Shown: positions 35,795-48,604, counted from the first letter of the stretch. The stretch: 64,000 nucleotides of DNA from Impatiens glandulifera (GCF_907164915.1 NC_061864.1:377889-441888); one strand, 5' to 3'. Made by a program: numbers and translations. The notes: generated by a model from the letters alone, not told the origin.

Positions 35795-38093
35795 AACTGA
35801 TCACTCACTCTTGGATGTTCTGTCATTCGATCTGTCTTGATTTATAAAACAACAACAGGGAGAGGAAGAAAGATAGAGATGAGTCAACCCATTGATTGAG
35901 TGGGCGCATTTAGTTTGGTTTGGTGATGACAGGTCTTTTATTACTTCGGTGATGGATGGGTATTTACTATGCTTCTGACATTGTATTATCTTGCTGCTGC
36001 TCTCAATAGTCATAACTCTCTCTATCTTCATTTATTCATTCACTCATTCATCATAAAGCATATGAACTCAATCAATGTTTCAAAATTTACGCGGCTTGTT
36101 GGTTTTGGAACATGATTTTTAACCATAATATTCAACAAGTAGGATCTAGGGTGTTTGAAAATTAAGTGATGATCTATAACCAAATGGATCTTAAACCAGG
36201 TATAAATATTAATCATCATTCATATTATACTTGGATTTTACTTTATTTAATATAAATGTTTGTTTATATATACTCTTTTCATGTTGATAAATTTGGATGA
36301 AATAATGTTATAAAATATATTCATAAATTTATTAGTTGAAATTTAGGGATGGAAATGGAAGAGGTCACCTCACCTCATTGGTTTTGTAATATGGCTAAAA
36401 GCCTAAAATGTATAATTTATATATTGGTTATAAATTGGAAAGTGATAAATTGTATAGTTGCATTACATGATTTGAAATTTAAAAGGAATCATGTTATATT
36501 TATCATTAAAACTTGTTCAATAAAGATTTATTTAAATAAATTTGGATTTATTTAAAAAATATTGATGAGATAATTTTGAGAAGGTAGGTATTATATATGT
36601 TTATATAAAATATTTAAATGATATTAATATATAATGGTAAAATAATTTAAAAAATTAATAATATAAAATATTATAATATTTTAATTAATAAATTAATTTG
36701 TGTAATTAATTAAAAAGTGCACTGAATTAAGTTGATATTATCGAAATATATGAATATAGGCCTTGTTCGGAATAACTTGAAATATTTAAAATATAATGAC
36801 AGGTGATAAAATTTTGAAAGACAAATTACTGTCAATACCAGACAAGGTAAATAAAAATGACTAACTATAAAGTAGTAGACAAGATATTATTCCTTTTGAC
36901 AAATATTTGATATAGTGGAAAATTAACAATGGATCAGAGCTTCTGCCAGGATAACAAGGCCGACACTTTTGGCTGCCCAACATCTTGAATATATATGAAT
37001 TACGAAGAAAGATACAAATTTGATGTGGTCTGTCACGTTACATTTGCGTTAGAATTTGAAAATAAAAATAAAATAATCGACATTTCAGGACATTTTGGCC
37101 CGAAATATGACTTTTCGGAACATTTTAGTACCCGAAATGTGACATTTTAAATTTTTTTCTCTCGTACTCACATTCCTAGACTTACTTTTGCTATACTTTC
37201 CGCTGAGTTTATCATGTTTTTTCTTATAATATGTAAATAAAGGGAAAAAAATAATATAAATTGATATATAAGAGAGTTTTTTTTTTTGAGTTTTAAGACT
37301 TATGAACAAGGTAAAAGAAATTTGACGAAATGACCATAAAAGCATCTTAAATGCGTTGGTGATCAGCGCATAAATTTAATTGCGCAAATGGTCATTTCAA
37401 AATATTATGACAAAATTACTCTCGTCGCGTAACACGAAGGGTAGGATCGTCACGCGAAGGGAAAACCTGTGAAATTACCCCGTCGCGAAGGGCACGATTG
37501 TCACGCGAAGGGCACGATCATTCTGGACATTTCACATGCTTTTCTTTCGCGAGACGATCCTGCCATTTGCATTACGCGACAAAGATAATTTCGTCAGAAT
37601 ATTTTGAAGTGGTGATTTATGCAATAACCGACGCATTTAATGACATTTTTAGGGTCATTTCGTAAAATTTTCATGAGAGTAATGGGCTGTAATTAGTCTG
37701 GGTTGGGTCTGCCGGCTCCCATAACCTATATTAATATATTTCAAAATAAATAAATGTTTCTAGCATTTTTATTGAGTTAGAAGTATTTTTTTTTTCAGCT
37801 ACAAAATTTATATTTAGAGTTTGGGTAATTCAATAATATATATTTCTTTTCATAATTCATCTGCAAATTACCGAATTTAAATATTTATTCCCTAGTCATA
37901 ATAATTTATTGTGCAACCTTATTCATAATTTTATATGTATATTATTTTAATAACAATTTCCTCAAGCTTAGAAAAAAAATTGAGAAACAATCGAGAACCA
38001 AGTATTTAGATTTTGTCTCTCAGAAACACACATCGAAGATCCAGAGAGAGAAGTGGGCGTAGGTGAGTTGCAGTGCGTCTGTCGATCAATTCA
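35795..38093. other. Spacer between peroxidase and EMC4
   Basis: AT-rich DNA with no supported gene. It contains the MITE at 37318-37672. The last ~100 bp (from about 37990) is the EMC4 leader, with a GAGAGAG tract. Confidence 0.6.
37318..37672. mobile_element. Long-armed MITE with GC-rich core
   Basis: The left arm (GAAATTTGACGAAATGACCA) and the complement of the right arm (GAAAATTTTACGAAATGACC) pair over about 140 bp; both continue through TTAAATGCGT, TTTCAAAATATT and GTCGCGTAA. The core repeats CGAAGGGCACGAT and GTCACGCGAAGGG. There is no coding capacity. Long arms suggest a Mutator-like origin, but no 9-bp target duplication could be read, so the class is open. Its terminus matches the start of the element at 62.5 kb. 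Confidence 0.75.
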
Positions 38094-41000
38094 ATGGAGA
38101 AAGGTAAAGGAGTGACGATTGGTCGTAGATGGGCTATTGATTTCACCGACAGTTCCACTTCTCCTTCCTCCCGCGACATCCCCGATCCACCTGGTTTCTC
38201 CCGTGTTTCTGTTGAACTGGTTCTTTCTCTTCCCTCAAGCTCCTCCTTCCTCATCTTTATCTATTACAACTCACATCATTTGATATTATGTCTACCTACT
38301 TACAATTGCCTACATGATATGGGATTGCTACAGGATGATTCATCGCTCAGTCGCCAAAAAAAGGATGCCGAGTCTAACTGGAAGCTTCAGGTATTCTGAT
38401 CTACTAGAAAAATAGGGCTATGTAAAATATTATGAACTGAAAACAGAGGTTTTTTTTACCCTACTGTTTATGTATATTGAATTGAATGGATGAAGGAATG
38501 TCATCACACGTGATTATATTAAATAGCTTAGCTGATGCAACAACAGAAGCTAAATAACATGAAGTATTTGAATTTGAATCACACAAAGGATCGGTGATTT
38601 ATTTAGTGCTGGTGCGAGCAACTACCTCTTGCCAAAAAGAGACATCTGCTTAGCTAGTGTCACGTAATGTAGCATATATCACACAGCAGGATCCTGCTTG
38701 AGATCATATATGGCTTTCCGAAGATTACACATGTTGAGGATAATCGGGATTAACAAAGCTTGGTGGTTGAGTCATAACGACTTCAAGTTAATTAATTACA
38801 GTGTTTATTATTGCAAGAGTTAAGATGGTACTTATAGTCATAGGATTGACAACTCGACTTAACATCTCCATATAATCAATACTGGGTTGTTGATGAAACC
38901 CTTTTGGATCCGTGTTGGCAGTTGTGAAACACTAAGGTTCAGAGTCGAAAGCGACACTAAGAACAACCAAATTTAGGGATTGTGATTTGTTTATTGTAAT
39001 CATGTTATGAGTGTATCAAGCAGGTGCTTATAGTAACAGGAACATCAATACTGATATATATTCTTCAGGTGCCTAGTCCAAATATGCGAGATGTTCTTGG
39101 TCATTCAACAATAAGTTGTTATAGTCGGTTTGATCATAAAATCCCTGATCCTTTGTGGTGAAATGGTGATACTCTTCCAACCAACTCATTTTTATCTCTG
39201 TCTAATATAGAATAATAAATTTTGAAGATTTGAAGATGTACTCAACCTGGGCTTGTAAAATCAACAGCTTGCAACCACCAAAGATAAATTTGAACTATCA
39301 TTACTATATTACTTCATGTGTGCGGGGAGTGATTAAAATAATCTCAAGTGAATTGTAGAGTAATTAATTGTCTTGTCTATACAGTTTGTTCTTATTGTTT
39401 GATTCTAGGTGTTTTCACCATTCTTCATGTTCTCTTTCAAAAAAAAAACAAACTATTCTTCATGTAATAATTCTGTCACGATCCTTTGTTTCAAGCAAAT
39501 TACTGGTGGGTCCATCACCCCTTATTGTTTTCCTTTGAAAACAGAAAGCATGGGAAGTGGCTCAGGCTCCTTTCAAGAATTTGATGATGATGGGCTTCAT
39601 GATGTGGATGGCTGGTAATACGGTGCATTTGTTTAGCATTGGCATTACATTTTCAGCACTCTGGCAGCCTATAAGTGCTCTTCAAGGGGTTGGAAAAGGT
39701 AAACATAAAGTTTTGGCAGCAAGCTTTGTTATTTCTTAGTTTCTATCAGCCTCTTTTCCAATTGAATATGTGACTGAGACATTGGAGTGAAGGTCTTCCA
39801 GCTGCAAGAATTACATTTAGAACTCAGCTTAGTTTTTTCCAAGTAAATTGGGTTGTAAAGAAGTGCATTCAGAGTTACATGATAATTTCTAGGTGTAGAA
39901 ATGAAAAATCATATGGTGTCCAAATTTCAGACGAGAAATGCTCAAAATCTCAATTCATGTTATTTTAATTAATACAAGCATTATAGTAACGTTTGAACGC
40001 ATCTTGCACTCTTTTTAATAAAAGTTGACATTTTTCAAAATAAATAAATAATACAAGCATTAAATTGAAAAAAATAAAAATAAAAACTCACCCCAGGCAT
40101 GCAGCCCGGATGGAAAGAGGCTTGCACTGAGGGATTTATCACCCTAAGCTAAGGTCTCAGGTTTTATTCTCATAAAGTACTTGAATTGAAGTAGGGGGCA
40201 AGTTGTCTCTACACCCTGTTCATAAATAAGAAAAGAAAAAAGAAGATATGAATAACCATGGAGTCATGGTCTTAAACTGCTCCAAAGGCCTGATAAATTT
40301 TGGTTCTCTATTTTGTATTTGAAATAATACTGTTTAGTCATTCCTGCTTTGCAGTACTACTGTCCTAGCTATTCTATGTATGGCCAAGAATATTTTGCAA
40401 ATCTGAGAAGAGGTACCAATTATGGATACCTTTTGAGGTATGCCATGTCAATAGGTTAAAAAGCTTTCCGCCTTTGTAGGAATTAGGTTTGGTTTGGAAA
40501 CCAGGGATAGAAACAGGAGAAGTGTTGTTTACAAATGTTCCCATATACAGACTTTTTTTTTCTAGGCATTTTGTTGTCTTTCTATATATTAATTCATAGT
40601 TAAATTAACATGTTAACTCAGACAGGCCCTTTTTTCTCCCATTTGTTGCAGTTTTTGAGCCTTTCAAGGACAAAAAAGTTGATCTTCTTGGACCAAAATT
40701 ATTGTTTATTGCCCTCAACTTGGGAGGTTTAGCACTTGGAGTCTGGAAGGTAAGGGTGTATTTTATTTGTTGAGATCATCTCAGTCCTAAAGCTTTATTT
40801 ATTTATATTTAATTTTGCGCTGAACTGGTGATTTTGGCAGCTAAATAGCTTGGGTCTTCTCCCAACACACGCATCAGACTGGGTTTCATCCTTGCCCCCT
40901 GCTCAGGTTCAATCTCTTGCACATCAAATTTTCTTTTAGTAAAAAAGTGTGGTTTGTGTGAGATCACAGTTTCATTTGACAAATAAAGTTGGTGTTTGAA

Positions 41001-41915
41001 TGATGGACCCTAAAAGTTTGAGAAACAAATATATTTTTGTTTGGTAAAAAAAGTTAATTGAATTTTAGGCTAGATATTATATATGATACTAATACAGAAG
41101 AAAACTTTATTTTTATAAAGGATTGCTGATTCAAATGGGTCAATATGTTACCCTTGAATCGTAGGTCTTATTACTCTCTTTGATAACATTAAAATTGGTT
41201 TATAATGACTAAGGTAGTTTATGAGATCATATTGTCAACACCATGATCAGTAGATATGCTAACTTTCTTTGCTTGATTGCCTATGTTTTTTTCTTTTATT
41301 TCTACAAGGCATGACTGTAATTTTGTTGTGCTGTTTTTTTGCAAATACATTTATGATTTTTATATGACTACCTTGTGCCTTTATGGGCCTTCCATTTTCA
41401 TACATTTATGGCACCTACCTAGTTTAAGTAGGTTGGGGGTCATGAAAGCTGAAGAGAAGTATACTAGAGATATAAGAGGATAAGGGAGAGAGACGTCCTT
41501 ATTTGGCTTCGGCATTATTTTCCTTAACATGTGGCCCATTTGAAAACACTTATAATTTTTGTTTTTGTATACAGATCTGGATCTGGATAAACTATAATTT
41601 AAACTTGGAATTTGTTTCTGACTAAAATTAATTTGCAAACATAAAATATATATATATATTTTTTTTATTTTTTTTTTAACTTTAGGCAAATATGAACATA
41701 TTGATGAAAATTATACTACAAAAGAGTATTTTTTTCATTGCCTCCCGGGATCTTAATACAGTTGACATTGTTACTTGTGATCATGTAGAAGTTGCATCAT
41801 TAGTGTTTATCTTTCTTGTTGTAGATGCATCCATATTAATGATGTTTTTTGTTTTGTTTTGTTTTGTTTTTCTCCACAGGAGGTTGAATACTCAGGTGGG
41901 GGAATACCCCTTTGA
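38094..41915 (+). CDS. EMC4: ER membrane protein complex subunit 4
   Basis: Subunit of the EMC, which inserts tail-anchored and multi-pass proteins into the endoplasmic reticulum membrane. Six exons (38094-38219, 38334-38390, 39545-39698, 40652-40749, 40841-40906, 41880-41915) encode 178 residues, close to the known length of plant EMC4. Residues 1-60 are the cytosolic region (GRRWAIDFTD, then DPPGFSRVSVEL). The conserved KAWEVAQAPFKNLMMMGFMM segment leads into membrane helices (about 75-95 and 130-150), with the family phrase GNTVHLFSIGIT between. The C-terminus ends EVEYSGGGIPL. The last coding exon is only 36 nt. Intron 2 is over 1.1 kb; intron 3 carries a SINE-like insertion. All junctions are GT-AG. 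Confidence 0.94.
40090..40250 (+). mobile_element. SINE-like sequence in EMC4 intron 3
   Basis: A GC-richer stretch contains GGCATGCAGCCCGGATGG (box A-like) and, about 60 bp on, GGTCTCAGGTTTTATTCTC (box B-like). It ends in an A-rich tail near 40230-40250. The arrangement fits a tRNA-derived SINE in sense orientation, but no target duplication was readable. Confidence 0.4.
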
Positions 41916-42947
41916 GGAGCTTCTTTTCTGAATCAATAGGATGCCCTTCTTCGCCTTAATTTCATAACTATTTTTCTTGTTTGTAGCTATTGGGAAACTT
42001 TAAGAAACCATAATCTTACATTATTTTGAGAATAAACTCGTGTAAAAAGAATTGGAACACTATTTTGGAAGGGTGATTGATTAAATGTTTTCCACACACA
42101 TCAACAATGATATTTAGTATTTATGCTCTCAATCAATCTCTTCCTCAGTTAATTGTACTCAATTATATTTAAATGATAATTTGTTAACGATTGTGTGTAA
42201 TTTGAAATATATTTCCCCCAAACATTGCTAAAAATATAATAGTGTGTTTATTTGTTTTTCAATTACAAATAATTAATAATATTTTTGATTATGATATAAA
42301 CCGAACAAAGACATATATATTTTCCTAAAGCGGGCCCCTGAATCGGATAAAGCAAAATTAAACACACTCACTACTGCCACCGGCGTCACCGCTCAAGCTG
42401 TCTCTCTCCTCTCTCTCTCTATTTCTTTCTTCCTGGCGGAGTTTCTTTAGCTTTGATTTTGGATAAAAGAGAAAGAAAGAAAGAAAGAAAACGAAATGGA
42501 AACTAAAATAATACGATTTCTATTTCCTTGTTGCGTGTAATACTAGTACTCTCACTCTCTATCTATCTGACGCCAATTCTCCTGTATGTGAATCATCATC
42601 GGATAGTCAAGCAAGCAATTTTAGTCTAATTTTGTCGCAGCTGGATCTGAATTTGGACAACATCCTCTTAACATGTAAGTAGATCTATTATTTCTTAACA
42701 TCTTTCCAGACGCATTTGTGCGTACGCTTCGTCTCGTTTTCTTTAATTTCATGTCTGATTGTATTCTTAGATTACGACTTTTCTTTTTTCTCTTCGATCA
42801 AAGTTGTCATCCAAAACCGCTGATATATCTTCTTCATTGTAAATAAGAAGCTGTTTCAATTCATCGGCTTCTTTCTGTGAATGAACTTCCTTCTCGTGAC
42901 CTTCTTATTTACTTTGGTAACTTGGAAGTGTTCGTTTTCAGATTGAG
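41916..42947. other. EMC4 3' flank and PP2C leader
   Basis: AT-rich 3' flank of EMC4 to about 42350. The CT-rich PP2C leader (CTCTCTCCTCTCTCTCTC near 42405) follows, with GAAAGAAAGAAA and a possible 5' UTR intron after 42670 (ACATGTAAGT). There is no separate gene. Confidence 0.55.
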
Positions 42948-45900
42948 ATGGGTGTGTATCTCAGTACTCCTAAAACTGACAAGTTTTCCGAAGATGGTGA
43001 GAATGATCGACTCAGATATGGGCTGTCATCCATGCAGGGTTGGCGCACTTCAATGGAAGATGCTGTAAGTCATTTCATTTCTAGGTCAAGCTGGTAGTAT
43101 GTCAAAGCTTTAATGTTAAATTATGAAATTGAATTATGTTCATATATATCCCCTGCTATTTTGATTCAGGGTTTTCTTGTAGTTTGAGATGCGATTTCTT
43201 AAACAAAAAAAAAATAGTGAATCTTTTTACCTCGTGATTATTGACTATTCTGTTACTTTGTTTCCAACATGTAAGCATGCGGCTTATCCTGATTTGGATG
43301 CAAACACATCATTCTTTGGTGTTTATGATGGCCATGGAGGTAACTTATCTAAAGATTTAATACATAAATTTTTCATCCATAAATATCATATATGCGCAAC
43401 GGATATATCGTTTGCATTTTGTTATGTATGACAATAGTGAGGGAAAGTGTGTTAGCAAATTGCATTATTATTTTAGCCACCAATGATGAGACGAGTCTAA
43501 GAACTTAAATTTGATGCTATAGAGAATAAAGGAAGAACTTGCAAGCACCAGGAACAAAAATAATTTAGATTGCTCCAACCTTGTCAGATCCTGAAATGCA
43601 TTGTTATATTGGAGCATGTCATCATAATTCCAGTTTGTATTCTGATTAAGGAAGAATAATCTATTGATTTCAGGTAAGGTTGTAGCAAAGTTTTGTGCTA
43701 AGCATCTGCATCTACAAGTCCTTAAGAGTGAAGCATATTCAACTGGAGATATAGGAACCTCACTTCAGAAATCTTTTTTCAGGTGATTCAAATGAGTTTG
43801 ATTTATTTTCATTTCTGGACATTTCTTAATTTTTTAATGGTTTGAGACACTCAGTTAGTGGATAAATGCTGGTATTTAAATGGTAGATCAAGAGTTCAAC
43901 CTAAGAGTCATATTTGATGTATATATAAAATTATTTCAACTTGATGAATCTCGCATTTTTCCTAACTCTTGAATTTAGCAAAGCCCTATTTAAGACACCA
44001 TTAAGGATCCGAACAGAACAAAATTGAGCAAAAACTAATTTATTCAGGGGTCAACTATGATGTCATGAAGTGATTCATGTTTTTATGTGTTTCTTAATTT
44101 CTTTGAATTCATGACTACACATGTCATGACTTGTACTTACATTTTTTTTTCAACCATAACAGATGCGATTTTCGTGTCGACAGTTATTAATAGAGTTTTC
44201 ATTTTCTAAAAGAAAGAAGTTAATTTTTTATATCTACTTAAAATGTTATTTAAGAAAATGATGAGATCTTTAGGAGTAGGCCTTTATGCTATACTTGATG
44301 CAGAATGGATGAGATGATGGTTGGGCAAAGAGGGTGGAGGGAACTTGCTGTTCTTGGTGATAAGCTAAACAAGTTAGGTGGTATGATTGAGGGACTTATA
44401 TGGTCTCCAAGAAGCGGTGAGAGAAAGGAGCTTGTAGATGATTGGGCTTACGAGGAGGTAAACTATTTTCCTGGATCGTTTTTGATCTTCCTATCTATCT
44501 TTCCTCCCTTCTCCTTTCTTCCTTCATATCATTTGGGGTTTTAAGTTGCATTATTTTTACAATTGTAAATAGTTAGGTAAGGTTAGCATATGCTTGTAAA
44601 TATAGTAAACGACATTAATGTAAATAGTTATAGTAAGTAGATATAAAATAGGATAGATTATGACAGAAGGAGGTGAAATGGAATGCAGTAGAAATAAGAA
44701 ACATATATTTACCATACCTATTTACAATCATGCCATTTACTTTTCAAAAAAAGGAATGAAATTTTCATATAAAACTGTGGTCATCGCGAAGACTGCACCA
44801 GTCATGATAGAAATACAACCAAATAAATACAAGTAACAAAAATGAAAGACAAAGATGTCATCGTCCAAAAATGTACAGAAACTCATATCACCAAAACATG
44901 GGGGACTTGACACAAATAACAATCATGCCATTTACTATATTTACAATCATACCCTAACATTACCCTACTATTTACAACTATACCTTAAATGAGAGTCAAT
45001 ATCATTGAGTAGAAGACTTTGAAAAGTATATTTCTATTTAACTCGTTTAGTTCTGTTGTTTTTGTTATGGTGCTTCTCTCATTCTAGCTATTTATTATGA
45101 CTATTAGGGACCCCATTCTGATTTTTCTGGACCGGACTCTGGGTGCACAGCAAATGTTGCAGTTTTAAGGGAAAACCAGCTTATTGTAGCTAATGCGGGT
45201 GACTCGAGATGTGTGATATCTAGAAAGGGTCAGGTAGTTTCGTCTTGTGTAGTCATTAATCTTGGTTCACAAGAAATCTATTTGTATTTGTCACCCACCT
45301 AGGGTAGCACAAGTGGTAAAGTCTTGAACTAAGAGACTCATGTCTCTGGTTTGATTACCACTAAGAACACCTTGAATAACGTGGGGTTCATGTCGGTAGA
45401 ATTTTGTGCTATCCCTCCTTCAGGCAATATATCCCGGTCTAAAATAAATAAAAATAAATCTGTTTGTGTTTGTTATCTTTGATATTTGTGAATTTTATAT
45501 TAATATATGTACTTTTTCTTTTCTTCTTGCAGGCATATAATCTGTCCAGAGATCACAAACCTGATCTTGAAGCTGAACGAGAGAGGATATTGAAAGCAGG
45601 TGGTTTCATCCATGCAGGAAGAGTTAACGGCAGTCTAAATCTTACGAGAGCAATTGGTAATAATATACCAGATATGGTTGCTTGCATTTACTTTGCAATT
45701 TTTTAAATTTTCATCTTTCTTCGCTTGTTGTCTTTCTTCAATATGAATCACTGTTACTTTTTAAATATGTGCTATTTTTATTTCAATCTATTAAAAAAAG
45801 AGAAGAATATTGAATAGTGCAGTGAAGATTTGATCTACATACAGTGGTTTAAAAATTAAAATAATGTGTCCCATGTTGTTGCAGGAGATATGGAATTTAA

Positions 45901-47147
45901 GCAGCACAAGTTTTTGCCAGCCGAAAGGCAGATTGTGACCGCCAGTCCAGATATTAATACTGTATGCAACTAATTCCTTTTTAAGATCATTTTCATTTGA
46001 TGATATTCTTCAACTAGTCAGATTCTGTTGTGCACAAGGTCTCGTCTTTATATTATTCATCTACAGCTCAACAATTTTTGAGTAACAATTTTTATGTTCA
46101 AATGTGAGTTGTTGGGTTGCTGACAGATTTTGAAATGTATAATGAAGTCTCTTTGTCGTCTTATTAGTTTTTGAATTTCCATATTGACTTTTCAACCGTT
46201 GAGAATATGCTGTCTTTTAATAGGTTGAGCTTTGCGAAGATGATGAGTTTATTGTGCTGGCATGTGATGGTATCTGGTATGCACCTTATGCTTTTAATGT
46301 TCTGGTTGATGATCTCTTGCCTATTAAGAGCTTGTTTGATGTAGTTTTTTTAATATAATTTGAAAAAAATCTTTGATGAAAAAATGGATTATTTGTACTT
46401 GTTTGATGTGGATTATTTGGAATTAATTCCAAATAATCCACTGCAGAATCAGCAATGTACTCGTCATATAAATATCCTATATTTATACTCTAATGTTTTT
46501 TGTATTCAAATAACTTAATTTTCAATAATTTACATCAAATCAAACAAGGTTATTTGTAAAAAATCACTTGGTTATTCAAATAATGTGAGATCAAAATGAC
46601 TATTTTTTTTGTGGTAAAGTAATCACTAAAATATTCTTTGCATTTAATATCTAAACTGTTATAAAAAGGGTAATTTGATTGGTTGATGATGTGGATGATT
46701 TGATTGTTGAAGTAATAGATGATGAGATACAAACAAAAGCCTGATATCAACAGACTGTTATATTTCTTTTGGTCTGCTTTCTGATATTCAAAGACATTTA
46801 CATCTTTTTTAAATTGCCTTTTCAGGGATTGTATGTCAAGTCAGCAACTTGTAGACTTCATAAGGGAACATTTAAAGACTGTTAGTCCTAGCTCTTACGA
46901 TATAGGAATACTTCGTCCGAATTTCTGCTAGATAAAAAAAATGTAATAGAAAAAATGCATGCAGGAAACAAAGCTGTCGGCCATATGTGAAAAAGTCATG
47001 AGCAGGTGTTTAGCTCCATCGACAGTGGGTGGCGAGGGATGTGACAACATGACGATAATCTTGGTGCAATTCAGGAGACCAATCGAATCAAACCCGAGCC
47101 CTGTGGATAAACCCTCTGCTTCTTCTTCTTCAAGCCATGACAACTAG
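42948..47147 (+). CDS. PP2C-type serine/threonine phosphatase
   Basis: Metal-dependent protein phosphatase, of the plant group that resembles Arabidopsis PP2C60 and At2g25070. Ten exons give 353 residues: 42948-43064, 43276-43339, 43674-43782, 44304-44457, 45108-45233, 45533-45656, 45885-45961, 46224-46276, 46826-46880, 46965-47147. Motifs in order are GWRTSMEDA (metal ligand Glu37), [10 protein letters not shown] (Asp57, Gly58), [60 protein letters not shown] (Asp272) and [11 protein letters not shown] (Asp320). A loop of about 50 residues between strands ([11 protein letters not shown] to [10 protein letters not shown]) is typical of this group. MGVYLSTP at the N-terminus suggests Gly2 myristoylation. 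The physiological substrate is unknown. Introns 4, 5 and 8 carry small mobile elements. Confidence 0.95.
44558..44984. repeat. Candidate MITE in PP2C intron 4
   Basis: The left arm ATTGTAAATAGTTAGGTAAG and the complement of the right arm AGTTGTAAATAGTAGGGTAA pair over about 60 bp, both continuing to TTGTAAATATAGTAAA. The interior has another inverted copy near 44718-44745 (TTTACAATCATGCCATTTAC). It is non-coding. No convincing target duplication was found. Confidence 0.5.
45292..45455 (+). mobile_element. tRNA-derived SINE with target duplication, PP2C intron 5
   Basis: Box A TAGCACAAGTGG (45305-45316) and box B-like GGTTTGATTACC (45348-45359) lie at tRNA-like spacing. The body ends in an AAAATAAATAAAAATA tail. 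The flanks 45274-45291 and 45456-45473 (AAATCTATTTGTATTTGT versus AAATCTGTTTGTGTTTGT) match at 16 of 18 positions, a readable target-site duplication. Short length, Pol III boxes and an A-rich end identify a SINE that inserted fairly recently in sense orientation. Confidence 0.75.
46328..46550. repeat. CTTGTTTGAT-ended element with 34-bp palindrome, PP2C intron 8
   Basis: The left end GAGCTTGTTTGATGTAG and the complement of the right end ACCTTGTTTGATTTGATG form short inverted repeats. The interior contains a perfect 34-base palindrome at 46408-46441, with half-site GTGGATTATTTGGAATT. It is non-coding, and boundaries are approximate. Confidence 0.5.
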
Positions 47148-48411
47148 ATATGGCCTTTACCTGATAACTGTGAGCATTATTATAATCCTTCAAGGTAATT
47201 AAATTCAGGTGTTACCTATTCAGACTAATGGTTTAATTCTGTTTTTTTATATATTAAAATTAGTAATGAAGGTGGTTGATTCATCTGGCACTTGCCCTCA
47301 TCATCCCTGTTCTGTACATACTTCTTCTTCACAAGCGAAATAACAGACTCATGTCGTGGATCTTGGTGAATTAGTAACGGGTGTGTGACGGTGATCGTGG
47401 AATTTTTGGGATTCGTCGCAAATGTTTATGTTGTTTCTTCTTGTTTTAATTAATTTATGACAACTTTTCTCTTGACTTGATCTTAAATTTCTTCCACTAC
47501 TTGATTATAACCTGATTACTGTCTTTTAATGAAAATCTTTGATTTTGCATTTGTATGATGCAGATTTCTTTGTTTTTGTAAGTTGCTTGACCCCTGGGTT
47601 TGTAATTTCATAAATAAATAGAAACCAACAAATTATATTATTTTAGTTGTGTGATTTTAATCTAAATGAGAGAATTATTAAATTCTCCTTGTTAAAATAA
47701 AAAAAAATGAAATTGACTTGTATAACACCTACTAACTATTTATTGAGTAAAAAATATGTGATCAATTTTAGTAACTATATCATATGACATCTATGTCCCT
47801 TATGACATCCTTTTGTATTTGAAAAAAATCATTATATATAATTATAAACATAAACAAGTTAGTTTTTTAATATTTTATTTAAACAAATAATTTTGTACAA
47901 TTTTTTTTTTAAATTTTTTTTTTTATATTTTGTTTGATATATTTCTCATAATTTAAGTATTTGAGATGATTTATCAAAATTAATTTTTAATTTAAATTTT
48001 GTATATGATAATCTTGCGAGGCTCTCTTTCAAAACTAGTTTTAAAAAACTAGCATGAATCCCGTATAGGAGTGTATTTGCACGAATTAGAATATATAAAA
48101 AAAATATTATTTATCTATAAATATTTTAGATAAAATTAATAATATTTAAATTTAATTAATTTAAAATTGGTTTTAGTTCGTAAAAATTAAATTTAATTTT
48201 AAACTTAATGTTAACATATATTTTATTCCATCGGCACTCACATAACGTCTCTTATATCTCGTTAAACTCACCACTAACTCTCAATTTCATCATCTTGTGA
48301 CTCACACGTTTTTCATATCTACTCACCAATCTTAGTCGACTTCTCTTTTATTCTCACTTTAATAAATCAACAACTAATCCCAATTGATACGGACTTCTTA
48401 TCCCTCGGCCA

Positions 48412-48520
48412 ACAAACCACCCGATCTAACACCAATTCCGACTTGACACTCGACAAACCACCCGATCTAACACCAATTCCGACTTCACACTCGACAAACC
48501 ACCCATCACCGACCTCACAC
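48412..48520. repeat. 41-bp tandem repeat
   Basis: ACAAACCACCCGATCTAACA and CCAATTCCGACTT recur with a 41-bp period (starts at about 48412, 48453, 48494; the third copy is diverged). It is cytosine-rich on this strand, unlike its surroundings. It has no coding sense. Confidence 0.75.
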
Positions 48521-48604
48521 TATTAAATGTTCGTCAAACCAACCACTAATTTCATATATTTGGTTTAAAAGTTGCATTCTTAAAAATGTAAATTTGCATA
48601 TTTT

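Noticed and set aside
38391..39544. Possible Copia fragment in EMC4 intron 2
   Set aside because: A phrase near 38880 resembles retroelement sequence, but no frame could be followed for more than a few codons.
46965..47147. Separate 62-codon ORF at the PP2C end
   Set aside because: It is the last PP2C exon (with the GCDNM motif), not an independent gene.
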